51,164 nucleotides of DNA from Dehalococcoidia bacterium (GTDB lineage Bacteria; Chloroflexota; Dehalococcoidia; CAUJGQ01): positions 1 to 51,164 of the forward strand of contig DATGEL010000083.1 of the NCBI GenBank assembly GCA_035310145.1, given 5' to 3'. A program made the position numbers and the translations under genes. The notes below the pieces were generated by a model that was given only the letters and a program-made list of their open reading frames with translations, was not told where the DNA came from and made no database searches. Of this stretch, positions 8,473 to 16,523 are shown piece after piece (the stretch's first letter is position 1; the number at the start of each line of letters is the position of its first letter).

Positions 8473-8724
8473 ATGGCCATGAATGAAGGGCTGCGGCAAG
8501 AACGGCACGAATCGCGGCTCTCGCACTTGCTCAGCGGCCGGCTCGCGCTCGCGGGGATCGCCGTCGTCGCCCTCGTCGTGTTCGTGTTGCAGAACCGGCG
8601 CACGGTGCGCATCGATCTGCTCTTCTGGCACGCCAATACCAGCATCGCCTGGGCGCTGATCGTGGCCGGGCTGCTGGGCGTGGCGGCCGCCCTGCTCTTT
8701 CCACGCCTGCGGCGCATGCTGTAG
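8473..8724 (+). CDS. LapA-domain (DUF1049-like) small membrane protein
   Basis: 83 residues with two membrane helices (about 24-40 and 53-75) joined by the short segment QNRRTVRIDLLFWHANTSIA. This matches the LapA/DUF1049 family, in which a hydrophobic helix is followed by N-x-x-V-x-V/I-x-FL and a second helix. In proteobacteria LapA acts in LPS assembly; in other phyla the role is unknown and I do not transfer it. It is divergent from the GGDEF-EAL gene and just upstream of the DUF1330 gene. Confidence 0.7.
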   Translation: MAMNEGLRQERHESRLSHLLSGRLALAGIAVVALVVFVLQNRRTVRIDLLFWHANTSIAWALIVAGLLGVAAALLFPRLRRML

Positions 8725-8781
8725 GCCGCCGGCGCGCCGCGCCACGGGAGGTCGGCCCTGCGATGGACAAGGAGCCATGCC

Positions 8782-9072
8782 GTGTCGGTGTACTGTGTTG
8801 CCGAAGTCGACGTGACCGATGTCGAAGGGTTTGCTCCGTATAGTACGGCTGTCCCGGCGACGATCGCCCAGTACGGCGGCCGCTACCTGGCGCGTGGCGG
8901 TCGTGTCGAGTCGCACGAAGGCGGCTGGCAGCCGAAGCGGCTGGTGATCGTCGAGTTCCCGAGCATGGAACAGGCGCTCGCCTGGTACAACTCCGCGGAG
9001 TACCGCGATCTCAAAGCGATCCGCCAGCGCTGCGCGGAGACGAAGTTCGTGATCGTCGAGGGCGTGAGCTGA
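8782..9072 (+). CDS. DUF1330 domain-containing protein
   Basis: 96 residues with a ferredoxin-like dimeric alpha/beta barrel pattern: Y-C-V-A-E-V-D-V opening, then GRYLARGG, LVIVEFPSMEQALAWYNS and EYRDLKAIRQ. These are the conserved blocks of DUF1330. GTG at 8782 is used, with AAGGAG seven bases upstream. The family's biochemical role is unknown. It follows the LapA-like gene by 57 bases and could share its transcript. Confidence 0.85.
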   Translation: MSVYCVAEVDVTDVEGFAPYSTAVPATIAQYGGRYLARGGRVESHEGGWQPKRLVIVEFPSMEQALAWYNSAEYRDLKAIRQRCAETKFVIVEGVS

Positions 9073-9093
9073 GCGGAACGGGAGTCTTCATGC

Positions 9094-9915
9094 TTACTCC
9101 CGAGACGCTGCCCTGGTCCCCGGCCCAGCAGGCCGCGCGCCGCGCGAGCGAGCGGGGCGATCCCGGGTTGGAGCGTCCCCGCGGGCGTCGGAGGATATGA
9201 GGGCGATCACCTCCGGCAGCGTGGCGATGATCTGCTCCGGCTGGGCGGGGCCGCGCGGGTAGGGCAGGTTCAGCGCTTCGGCGGGGCGCAGCAGCACGGC
9301 ACGCAGCCCGGCGGCGTGGGCGCCGGCGATGTCGAGGTCGGGCGTGTCGCCCACAAACAGCGCCTCGGCCGGCGCGCAGCCGGCGAGGCGCAGCGCCGCG
9401 CGGAAGATGCCCGCATCCGGCTTGCAGGAGCGCGCCGCCTCGCTGCTCAGCACGAAGTCCACGTGCGCCTCCAGCCCGCCGAGCATCACCCACGCGGCGA
9501 GCTGCGCCTCGTCCTGGTTGCTGACGATGCCCAGGCGCAATCCACGCCGGCGCAGCTGCGCCAGCGTCTCGATCGCCCCTTCGCGCAGGGCGAAGCCGGC
9601 CGCCTGCCGCGCATCGAACGCGGCCACGGCCCGCGTCACCTGTTCCTCGTCGAAAGCGAGACCCAGCGCCGAGAAGCCGGCGCGGTAGCCCTGGGCAAAC
9701 AGCTCGCGGTGCAGATAGAAGGGCCGCGGCGCGTACTCGCGGAGGGCCCCTCCGATGCCGGCGCGCACGGCCTCGAACATCGCCTCGGCCGCGACGCCGA
9801 ACCAGCCGGCGACCTCGGCGCAAGTGGCCCGCGCCGCCGCCTCCAGCGTGCCGAAGGTGCAGAGCGTGCCGCCGAAGTCGAACAACACCGCCCTGATCGG
9901 GCCGCTCTCGTTCAC
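9094..9915 (-). CDS. HAD-superfamily (subfamily IA) hydrolase
   Basis: 273 residues. Motif I is VLFDFGGTL, with the nucleophile Asp kept but the second Asp replaced by Gly, a variant seen in many HAD-IA members. Motif II is GIVSNQD, motif III the Lys in SSEAARSCKPDAGIF, and motif IV FVGDTPDLDIAGA. A small cap domain lies between motifs I and II. Expected activity is hydrolysis of a small phosphorylated metabolite; the substrate is unknown. The last 25 residues are Arg-rich, low-complexity and unlikely to be functional. Confidence 0.85.
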   Translation of the reverse strand: MNESGPIRAVLFDFGGTLCTFGTLEAAARATCAEVAGWFGVAAEAMFEAVRAGIGGALREYAPRPFYLHRELFAQGYRAGFSALGLAFDEEQVTRAVAAFDARQAAGFALREGAIETLAQLRRRGLRLGIVSNQDEAQLAAWVMLGGLEAHVDFVLSSEAARSCKPDAGIFRAALRLAGCAPAEALFVGDTPDLDIAGAHAAGLRAVLLRPAEALNLPYPRGPAQPEQIIATLPEVIALISSDARGDAPTRDRPARSRGARPAGPGTRAASRE

Positions 9916-9959
9916 CTATTCCTTGTCCATTCGACGTCCATTCGACTGCTCCGCAGGTC

Positions 9960-10505
9960 TCAGGGGGCAAGCCCCCTCATACCCCCAGCACGATTGCGGC
10001 TTCGCCGCGTTGATTTGACTGTCGCCTTCCTTGAATCGTGCTCCCTCATAAACGCGAGGTCGCCGCGCGAGCCGGTGTAGACCGTGAGGTCGATCGCCCG
10101 CCAGGTCTCGGGGGTGAGGCGAAAGAGCAGGCGCGGCTCGCGGCGCATGTTCGCCAGGAACGCTTCCACACTGCCGCCGGCGGCGCCGACGTATTTTTCG
10201 GCCAGCAGGCGCGAGATCGGCCAGATATCCGTGTCCTTCGCCTCGACCGGCGCGGCGCTGCAGTCGACGGCGACGTAGCGCGTCTCCGGCTCGCGCTCCT
10301 CGATGCAGAGCGAGACGCGCGGATCCGTGAAGATGTGCTTGCACCAGACGCGCGGATAGGTGCCGCTGAGCCAGAAGGCTTCATCCCGCCAGAGGAACCA
10401 GACGGGAAACTGGTAGGGCCGGCCGTCACGCCGCAGCGTGCAAAGCACGGCGATGATCGGCCGCTGGAGGAACGCCGCGAGCACGTCGGGCTTCATGCGC
10501 GCCAT
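9960..10505 (-). CDS. PPOX-class flavin/F420-binding split-barrel protein
   Basis: 181 residues. The core reads as a pyridoxamine-oxidase-like split barrel: IIAVLCTLRRDGRPYQFPVWFLW, then a Y-P-R-V-W-C-K-H-I segment and DPRVSLCIEE. These proteins bind FMN or F420 and reduce varied small molecules. GGAG sits eight bases before the ATG. The final 20 or so residues (after LAFMREHD) are Arg-rich and encoded by an intergenic repeat at 9961-10042, so the original C-terminus was probably shorter. The repeat supplies the present stop. Confidence 0.75.
   Translation of the reverse strand: MARMKPDVLAAFLQRPIIAVLCTLRRDGRPYQFPVWFLWRDEAFWLSGTYPRVWCKHIFTDPRVSLCIEEREPETRYVAVDCSAAPVEAKDTDIWPISRLLAEKYVGAAGGSVEAFLANMRREPRLLFRLTPETWRAIDLTVYTGSRGDLAFMREHDSRKATVKSTRRSRNRAGGMRGLAP
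9961..10042. repeat. Composite intergenic repeat with three nested hairpins, copy 3
   Basis: GGGGGC-AA-GCCCCC at 9963-9976 and the following CCCCC reproduce the pattern at 1-32 and 101-130. Next to it AGCACGATT (9987-9995) pairs perfectly with AATCGTGCT (10034-10042), enclosing GCGGC-TTC-GCCGC. The element overlaps the 3' end of the PPOX gene. Confidence 0.55.
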
Positions 10506-10550
10506 CTATCTGCTCCTGCGCAGCGCGGCTGCCGCGCCCCTGAACCGTGC

Positions 10551-11024
10551 TCAGGCAGGGCCGGCCAGCGCCGTCTCGATCTGATCGAGGTGCTCATGTT
10601 CGTGCGCGACGATGCCGGCGGCGATCTCGTGCAGCGTCTGCGGCCCGCGCGCCTCGTGAATGCCGGTTCGGCTCCAGGCCTGCTCCGGCAGCCATGCCAG
10701 CGCGTGCAGCAGCTCCTCCCGCCGGGCGACGAAGCCCCGCACGAGCGCCGCCACCGGCAGCCGCACGTAGTCGGCAACCTCCATCCAGTCGCGGTCGTCG
10801 AAGGCGGCGAGAAACGGCTCCTCGCGCACGGCGATGTACATCAGCCGCGGCGCGATGATCGCGTCGGCGGCGCGCACGTGCGCCAGCGTCTCCGCCGCCG
10901 ACCAGCCGCCGGCGAGACGCGGCCTCCGCCATGCCTCTTCCCGCTGCGCCCCTGCCAGCGCCGCCAGCCGTTGTGGTGTCTCACGCAGCCCCGCGAGCAG
11001 CGCGGCGATCTCGTCCGGGTTCAT
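10551..11024 (-). CDS. DinB-family (DinB_2-like) protein
   Basis: 157 residues of four-helix-bundle character. GWSAAETLAHVRAAD supplies the first family histidine and HEHEHLDQI near the end supplies the others; these normally chelate a divalent metal. AGGAGATG precedes the ATG. DinB-like proteins include thiol-dependent transferases (bacillithiol or mycothiol), but many are of unknown function, so no substrate is assigned. It is separated from the PPOX gene by 45 bases on the same strand and is divergent from proS. Confidence 0.85.
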   Translation of the reverse strand: MNPDEIAALLAGLRETPQRLAALAGAQREEAWRRPRLAGGWSAAETLAHVRAADAIIAPRLMYIAVREEPFLAAFDDRDWMEVADYVRLPVAALVRGFVARREELLHALAWLPEQAWSRTGIHEARGPQTLHEIAAGIVAHEHEHLDQIETALAGPA

Positions 11025-11177
11025 GCGTCATCTCCTGGCTGACCTGGCGCGGCGCACTCGCGGGCCGCCCCCATGATAGCGTGCGCGGCGCTGGGCGGTT
11101 GCCGCCGCGTCCGCTACGGTAAGGGCTGCGGCACGCGCTGCGCGCCTGTTCTCGGCAGTCTCACGCTGGAGTGTTCC

Positions 11178-12941
11178 ATGCGCCTGTCACGGCTCTTCGG
11201 CAAGACGCTGCGCCGGCCGCCGGCCGAGGCCGAAAGCGCCAATCATCAGTTGCTGCTGCGCGCCGGCCTGGTGCAGCAGACGGCGGCCGGCATCTACAGC
11301 TTTCTGCCGCTCGGCTACCGCGCCCTGCGCCGGATCGAGCAGATCGTGCGCGAGGAGATGGACGCCGCCGGCGGCCAGGAGCTGCACCTGCCCGTGCTCA
11401 GCCCGGCCGAGCTGTGGGAGGAGAGCGGCCGGCTCGCCGAGATGGGCGGCATCCTGATGACGCTGCAGGACCGGCGCGAGCGCACGCTGGTGCTCGGCCC
11501 CACGCACGAAGAGGTGATCACCGATTTGGTGCGGCGCCACGTGCAGAGCTACCGCGACCTGCCGCAGCGGCTCTACCAGATCCAGACGAAGTTCCGCGAC
11601 GAGGCGCGCCCCCGCGGCGGCCTGCTGCGCGGGCGCGAGTTCGTGATGAAGGATCTCTACAGCTTCGATCCGGACTGGGAGGGACTGGACGCGAGCTACG
11701 CGGCGATGCTGGCGGCCTACACGGCGATCTTCGCGCGCTGCGGCGTGCCGGCCGTGCCCGTGCTGGCCGACTCGGGCGCGATCGGCGGCAAGGAGTCGCA
11801 GGAGTTTCTCTATCTCTGCGAGGCCGGCGAGGACGAGGCGCTGATCTGCCCCAACGGCGACTACGCCGCCAACGCGGAGAAGGCGGCATTCCGCAAGCCG
11901 CCGCTCGCCGCCGAGGCGCCGCGGCCGCTGGAGCAGATCGCCACGCCCGGACAGAAGACGATCGAAGACCTTATGGCGTTTCTCGGCATTCCCGCCACGC
12001 GCACGCTGAAGGCGGTGTTCATGGAAGCCGACGACGCGCCCGTGTTCGTCGCCATCCGCGGCGACATGCAGGTGAACACGGTGAAGCTCGCCAACGCGCT
12101 GCACGCGGCCGAGCTGGCGCCGATGGACGAGGCGGCGGTGAGACGGTACGAACTGGTGGCCGGCTCGGCCGGGCCGGTGGGGCTGGCCGGCATGCGCATC
12201 GTCGCCGACGAGGCATTGCTCGCTTCGCCCAACCTCGTCACCGGCGCCAACAAGCCCGACCTGCACCTGCAAAACGTCAATTACGGCCGCGACTGGCAGG
12301 CGGAGATCGTCGCAGACATCGCGCTGGCCCGCGCGGGCGACGCCTGCCCCGTCTGCGGCGCCGGCTTCGCGCTGCGCCGCGGGCTGGAGCTGGGCCACAT
12401 CTTCAAGCTGGGCACCCGCTACAGCGAACGCATGAACGCGCGCTTTCTGGACGAGCGCGGCGAGCAGCAGCCCTGCATCATGGGCTGCTACGGCATCGGC
12501 ATCACGCGGCTGCTGGCGGCGGCGATCGAGGCGAACCACGACGAGCGCGGCATCGTCTGGCCGGCGGCCATCGCGCCCTACGCGGCGCACATCGTGGCGC
12601 TGAACGTGGACCGGCAGGAGGTGCGGCAGGCGGCCGAACGGCTCGACGCCGACCTGCGCCTGGCCGGCGTCGAGGCTCTGCTTGACGACCGCGTTGAGGC
12701 GGCCGGCGTGAAGTTCAACGACGCCGACCTGCTGGGCATGCCGCTGCGGCTCACCGTCAGCCCGCGCAATCTGGCGAACGGCGCGGTTGAGATCCGCCGC
12801 CGCGCCGGCGGTGAGACGGAGCTGGCGCCGCTGGACGCGGCGGTGACGCGGGTGAAGGCGCTTGCCCTCACCCCCGTCCCCCTCTCCCAATCCTGGGCGA
12901 GGGGCGATGGGCGCAGCACGACGCGGCCGGCGTCAGGTTAA
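11178..12941 (+). CDS. proS: Prolyl-tRNA synthetase, bacterial type with editing domain
   Basis: 587 residues; charges tRNA-Pro. The start at 11178 (MRLSRLFGKTLR) is the usual beginning of the family. Class II motif 2 lies around FRDEARPRGGLLRGREFVMKD, the YbaK-like editing insertion covers about residues 240-380 (LKAVFMEADDAPVFVAIRGD), motif 3 is GCYGIGITRLLAA, and the anticodon-binding domain follows. The catalytic protein should end near residue 565; the last 20 residues are encoded by an intergenic repeat starting at 12868 that also supplies the stop. Identification is certain; the exact functional C-terminus is not. Confidence 0.95.
   Translation: MRLSRLFGKTLRRPPAEAESANHQLLLRAGLVQQTAAGIYSFLPLGYRALRRIEQIVREEMDAAGGQELHLPVLSPAELWEESGRLAEMGGILMTLQDRRERTLVLGPTHEEVITDLVRRHVQSYRDLPQRLYQIQTKFRDEARPRGGLLRGREFVMKDLYSFDPDWEGLDASYAAMLAAYTAIFARCGVPAVPVLADSGAIGGKESQEFLYLCEAGEDEALICPNGDYAANAEKAAFRKPPLAAEAPRPLEQIATPGQKTIEDLMAFLGIPATRTLKAVFMEADDAPVFVAIRGDMQVNTVKLANALHAAELAPMDEAAVRRYELVAGSAGPVGLAGMRIVADEALLASPNLVTGANKPDLHLQNVNYGRDWQAEIVADIALARAGDACPVCGAGFALRRGLELGHIFKLGTRYSERMNARFLDERGEQQPCIMGCYGIGITRLLAAAIEANHDERGIVWPAAIAPYAAHIVALNVDRQEVRQAAERLDADLRLAGVEALLDDRVEAAGVKFNDADLLGMPLRLTVSPRNLANGAVEIRRRAGGETELAPLDAAVTRVKALALTPVPLSQSWARGDGRSTTRPASG
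12868..12895. repeat. Heptamer-periodic arm inside the 3' end of proS
   Basis: TCACCCC, CGTCCCC, CTCTCCC and AATCCTG follow each other with exact 7-nt spacing, the same rule as the hairpins at 13723, 17532, 19535 and 24081. The opposite-strand partner lies in 12976-13020. Confidence 0.5.
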
Positions 12942-12976
12942 CCGTAAACCCGTCGGAACGCCCTGCGCAGGATCGT

Positions 12977-13004
12977 CTCCTTCCCCCAGGATTGGGGGAA
13001 GGAG
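12977..13004 (+). terminator. Hairpin after proS
   Basis: CTCCTTCCCCCA and TGGGGGAAGGAG form a perfect 12-bp stem with a GGAT tetraloop, 36 bases past the proS stop. It lies between convergent proS and the phosphatase remnant and could stop transcription from either side. No U-tract follows. Confidence 0.55.
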
Positions 13005-13040
13005 AGACGAGAGGATGAGGGCCGCGTCCACCGCCCGCGC

Positions 13041-13702
13041 TCAGACGTGCTGGTCGTAGCGGGGCGCTTCGCCGCCGCGCATGCCGCGGTGGCCACGGCT
13101 CAGATCGCCCAGGTGCGAGGTGTCGTTGACGAAGCGGATGCGCGGCCGGCCCATGCGCACGTCCACCCACGAGACCGAGGTGTGATCGATCGAGAACGAC
13201 ATCCAGCCGGCGAAGGGGATGCCCAGCAGGTGCAGCAGGATCGCGTTGATCGTTTCGCCGTGGCAAACGACGACGACGTTGGTCTTCTCGTCGCGGTGCC
13301 GGTCCCAGACGTGCTCGACGAAGGCCTCGGTCACGCGCTCGTAGAAGGCGTTCGGGCCCTCGCCGCCGAAGGGCGCGTAGTCGAGCAGCGGGCTGGGATT
13401 CTTGTAGTACTCGGGCCAGCGCTGCCTGCGCTGCGAGAACGGCGTGCGGCCCAGGTCGCCGGATCGACGGCGCCGAGCCCCGGCTCCTCGATCGCTTTCA
13501 CGCCGGCGGGCGCGGCGATCGCCTGCGCCGTCTCCTGCGTGCGCTTGTAGGGCGTGGTGATCAGGTGGTTGATCTTGAGCCTGGCGAAGCGCTCGCCCAC
13601 CCGCGCCGCCTGCTCGCGGCCCAGCGCCGAGAGGGGAAAATCGGTCTGCACGGCGTCCTCGGGAATCTCCGACTCGCCGTGCCGCACGAGATAGAGGTCC
13701 AT
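13041..13702 (-). pseudogene. Histidine phosphatase (phosphoglycerate mutase-like), frameshifted
   Basis: The frame starting at 13702 (MDLYLVRHGESE, with AGGGAG upstream) carries the RHG catalytic motif and runs to ITTPYKRTQETAQAI. After GLGAVD, near 13455-13465, the homology jumps to another frame, which reads DLGRTPFSQRRQRWPEYYKN and continues to VVVVCHGETINAILLHLLG, the second conserved His block, ending at 13041. Together they make one complete family member, so this is a single-base frameshift: a real pseudogene or an assembly error. The intact protein would be about 220 residues. Confidence 0.8.
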
Positions 13703-13722
13703 GGCGCTCCCTTCGGTCGCGC

Positions 13723-13796
13723 GGGTATCGGGTCTGGGGTATAGGGTGTAGAGAGGGGCAGGCCACCCCACACCCTGTACCCCAGACCCTGAACCC
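13723..13796. repeat. Heptamer-built hairpin between the phosphatase and SDR genes
   Basis: Arm 1 is four 7-mers, GGGTATC GGGTCTG GGGTATA GGGTGTA (13723-13750). Arm 2 is CACACCC TGTACCC CAGACCC TGAACCC (13769-13796). Over 20 paired positions only one differs from perfect complementarity (13731-13750 against 13770-13789, approximately). Loop about 18 nt. It is the clearest member of the family. Confidence 0.75.
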
Positions 13797-14569
13797 TAGC
13801 GCGGCGGCATGCGCAGGGCGGCGTCGAGGCGGATCGTCTCGCCGTTGAGCATCGGGTTCTCCACAATCGCCTTCACCAGCGCCGCGTACTCGCTGGGCAG
13901 GCCCAGGCGGTGCGGATGGGGCACGTCCTTCGCCAGCGCCGCACGCACGTCCGCCGGCAGGCCGGCGAGCATCGGCGTGTCGAAGATGCCCGGCGCGATC
14001 GTCATCACGCGGATCTGCTGGCTGGCCAGGTCGCGGGCGATCGGCAGCGTCATGCCCACCACGCCGCCCTTCGAGGCCGCATACGCCGCCTGGCCGATCT
14101 GGCCGTCGAAGGCCGCCACACTGGCCGTGTTGACGATCACGCCGCGCTCGCCGTCGACCGGCTCCTGCGCCGCCATGCGCGCCGCCGCCACGCGGATCGT
14201 GTTGAAGGTGCCAATCAGGTTGATCGTGATCACGCGCGAAAACTGCTCCAGCGGCAGCGGGCCGTCGCGCGAGATCGTGCGGCCGGCCGTGCCCACGCCG
14301 GCGCAGTTGACGACGATGTGCAGGCCGCCGAGCTGCTCGAACACCGCGGCCACGGCAGCGGTCATCTGCTCGCCGCTGGTCACGTCGGCCGGCGTCCAGA
14401 TCGCCTTGCCGCGGCCGGCGCTCAGCTCCGTGGCGACCTGCTGGCCCGGCTGGCTCGACAGGTCCACCAGCGCCACCGCGGCGCCGTTTTCGACCAGCAG
14501 CTCCGCCGTGGCGCGGCCGAGCCCCGAGGCGCCGCCGGTGATCAGCGCCGCTTTGCCCCTGATGTTCAT
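13796..14569 (-). CDS. Short-chain dehydrogenase/reductase (3-hydroxyacyl-CoA dehydrogenase type)
   Basis: 257 residues from the ATG at 14569. The NAD-binding TGGASGLGRAT motif is at residues 10-20, NCAGVG is in the middle, and the active-site Ser is in NTASVAAFDGQIGQAAYAAS with the YxxxK tyrosine and lysine (YAASK). The overall pattern, especially the ending IVENPMLNGETIRLDAALRMPPR, is that of type-2 3-hydroxyacyl-CoA dehydrogenases, so oxidation of hydroxyacyl-CoA or a short hydroxy compound is likely. A longer frame upstream is rejected because its extension is low-complexity. Its stop codon touches the heptamer hairpin. Confidence 0.85.
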   Translation of the reverse strand: MNIRGKAALITGGASGLGRATAELLVENGAAVALVDLSSQPGQQVATELSAGRGKAIWTPADVTSGEQMTAAVAAVFEQLGGLHIVVNCAGVGTAGRTISRDGPLPLEQFSRVITINLIGTFNTIRVAAARMAAQEPVDGERGVIVNTASVAAFDGQIGQAAYAASKGGVVGMTLPIARDLASQQIRVMTIAPGIFDTPMLAGLPADVRAALAKDVPHPHRLGLPSEYAALVKAIVENPMLNGETIRLDAALRMPPR

Positions 14570-14672
14570 ACTGCCTCTATCAGTCCTTTCGCGTGCGCGG
14601 CCGGGGAACGAGGGAGCCAGGAACGAGGAGCAGGGCAAGAACGTCCCCTCTTTCCTTGTATGCGCCGGCCGC

Positions 14673-15635
14673 TCACTTGATCGCCACGGCGTTGGGCGGC
14701 GAGCCGATGCCGCCGGGCACGTGCAGCGGCGCGCTGGCGAGGAAGCAGTCGTAGACACGATCCTGCGCACAGGCCGCGGCCAACGCTTCCAGATCCCACA
14801 TCTCGCCGAAGGGCATGCCCAAATACGCGAGGGCGCGCACGTGCAGCCAGCCGGTGGCCGGGTCGGTGGGGTTGAACTCCACTGCCGGGCTGTCGCCGGC
14901 CACGGCGGCGATGCGGTGGTCCCACAGCCAGGCGGCCATCGCCATGCTCGCGTCGAGGCCGGGGAAGGCCATCTCGCTCTGCATCCGCTCGCGCGCAGCG
15001 CGGTCGGCGGCCAGGTAGTGCTCGGTCCAGCCGCTGCGGATCAGCAGGATGTCGCCCGCCCGCACCTCGACCTTCTCCACCTCCGCGACTTCCTCCACCA
15101 GCTCCGGCGGGATACGGAACGGTGTAGCGGCGTCGATCGGCTGGCCCTTCGCCCGCTGGTGGCGCGCCACGTCCAGCAAGACGGCCCGGCCGCAGATGCC
15201 GCGCCGCGCCCAGTGCTCGATGCCGTTGCGCTGGCCGGTGCGCACCTGTTCGCGCGTGGCGAAGTTGTAGAAGCCGTAGCGCGGGTGTCCGGCGTGCGCC
15301 AGGCTGTCCCACTGGCTGGAACGCTGTGGGTAGAAGTTGTCCAGCCAGTCGTCCATCGCCACGCCGCCGGCCATCTCCACCACGCTGTGCGTGTGGGCGC
15401 CGCGGCCGAAGAGCGGCGGGTCGGGCAGGTCGATGCGCCAGTTGAGGCCGAAGCTCACCCCCGTGCGGATGCTGGCCGCCGCGGCCTTGACGCGCTCCGG
15501 CGTGAGGAAGTTGACCGTGCCGAGCTGGTCGTCCTTGCCGAAGAGGCCCCAGTTGGTGCCGCGCGGGGCGTCGGTGCGCTCGGAAAGCTCCGCGTAACTC
15601 GGCAGGCCGTCCGGTGGGGGAAGTGCTGCTGCCAT
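14673..15635 (-). CDS. Cyclase-family (kynurenine-formamidase-like) metal-dependent hydrolase
   Basis: 320 residues. The start at 15635 has AAGGAG seven bases upstream. Sequence blocks YAELSERTDAPRGTNWGLFG, LNWRIDLPDPPLFGRG, QWDSLAHAGHPRYGFYNF and AGDILLIRSGWTEHYL match the cyclase superfamily (Pfam PF04199) that hydrolyses amides or lactones using a metal bound by His/Asp. The HxGTHxDxPxH motif of the kynurenine branch is replaced by the QWD-x-LAH variant. Substrate unknown. It precedes the SDR gene by 103 bases on the same strand and may act in the same catabolic route. Confidence 0.82.
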   Translation of the reverse strand: MAAALPPPDGLPSYAELSERTDAPRGTNWGLFGKDDQLGTVNFLTPERVKAAAASIRTGVSFGLNWRIDLPDPPLFGRGAHTHSVVEMAGGVAMDDWLDNFYPQRSSQWDSLAHAGHPRYGFYNFATREQVRTGQRNGIEHWARRGICGRAVLLDVARHQRAKGQPIDAATPFRIPPELVEEVAEVEKVEVRAGDILLIRSGWTEHYLAADRAARERMQSEMAFPGLDASMAMAAWLWDHRIAAVAGDSPAVEFNPTDPATGWLHVRALAYLGMPFGEMWDLEALAAACAQDRVYDCFLASAPLHVPGGIGSPPNAVAIK

Positions 15636-15834
15636 GGCGGCGCTCCTTCGCGGCCGGCGGCGCCGGCCTTGTTCACAGTAGCGACAATAGCGGCGCACGC
15701 CCGTTCACGCACGCCCTGCGAGCGGCGCGGCAGTTGCCGTAAAGCTATGTTGCCTGCCCGATCGCCCCTGTAAGCTAGGAGAGCACAGGCGGGCGGCGCC
15801 GGCGCGGCCGTGGTGCGCCCGTGCGGGAGGCCGT

Positions 15835-16461
15835 GTGCCGCGCTTCGGGCTGCCGATCGGCGAAGACAAGTTCTACAGCCTGCTGGGCCAGGCCGCGGAC
15901 AACCTGGTCGCCTCCAGCGCCCTGCTGGTGGAGACGATGGCCGACTTCGCCCACCTGCAGATGCGCGCCGAGCGCATGCGCGAGCTGGAGCACCAGGGCG
16001 ACTTCCTCACGCACCAGATGATGAACCAGTTGCAGCAGAGCTTCGTCACACCGATCGACCGCGAGGACATTGCCCACCTCGCCCAGGGTATGGACGATGT
16101 GCTGGATCATATCGAGGCCGCCGTCACGGCGCTCTGCGACTACGAGATCCCGGAGCCGACGCCCAGCGCCCGCGACATGGCCGACGTGATCCAGCGCGTG
16201 AGCGCCGCCCTGCAGCAGGCGATGGGCTTCATCCGCCGGGCGGACCTGCGCTCGGTGCTGCCGATCACCGTCGAGATCAACCGGCTGGAGAACCAGGGCG
16301 ACCAGCTCTTCCGCGCCGCCATGCGCGATCTCTTCCTGAACGAGCGCGACGTGCGCGACATCATCAAGTGGCGCGAGGTCTACGACGAGCTTGAGGCCGC
16401 GACGGACAGCGCCGAGGACGTGGCGAACGTGATGGAAGGCGTCGTGCTGAAGTACGGCTGA
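15835..16461 (+). CDS. DUF47/PhoU-like phosphate transport accessory protein
   Basis: 208 residues, all helical. FYSLLGQAADNLVASSALLVETM, the E-x-x-GD segment LEHQGDFLTHQMM, TPIDREDIAHLAQGMDDVLDHIE and the repeated NRLENQGDQLFR mark the DUF47 family, which pairs with PiT permeases. GTG at 15835 is the start. It lies 62 bases before the PiT gene on the same strand, the standard arrangement, and probably tunes phosphate import or senses phosphate status. It starts 199 bases from the divergent cyclase gene. Confidence 0.9.
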   Translation: MPRFGLPIGEDKFYSLLGQAADNLVASSALLVETMADFAHLQMRAERMRELEHQGDFLTHQMMNQLQQSFVTPIDREDIAHLAQGMDDVLDHIEAAVTALCDYEIPEPTPSARDMADVIQRVSAALQQAMGFIRRADLRSVLPITVEINRLENQGDQLFRAAMRDLFLNERDVRDIIKWREVYDELEAATDSAEDVANVMEGVVLKYG

Positions 16462-16523
16462 GCCATGCCCGGCGCCGCTCTGCGGCGGCCGACGGTTCGA
16501 AACCGCCGCACGAGGAATGGCCG

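Noticed and set aside
6368-8482. 704-residue frame antisense to the GGDEF-EAL gene
   Set aside because: Long but Arg/Gln/His-rich with no domain; it is the mirror of a well-conserved gene in GC-rich DNA.
11187-12890. 567-residue frame antisense to proS
   Set aside because: Antisense to an unmistakable prolyl-tRNA synthetase.
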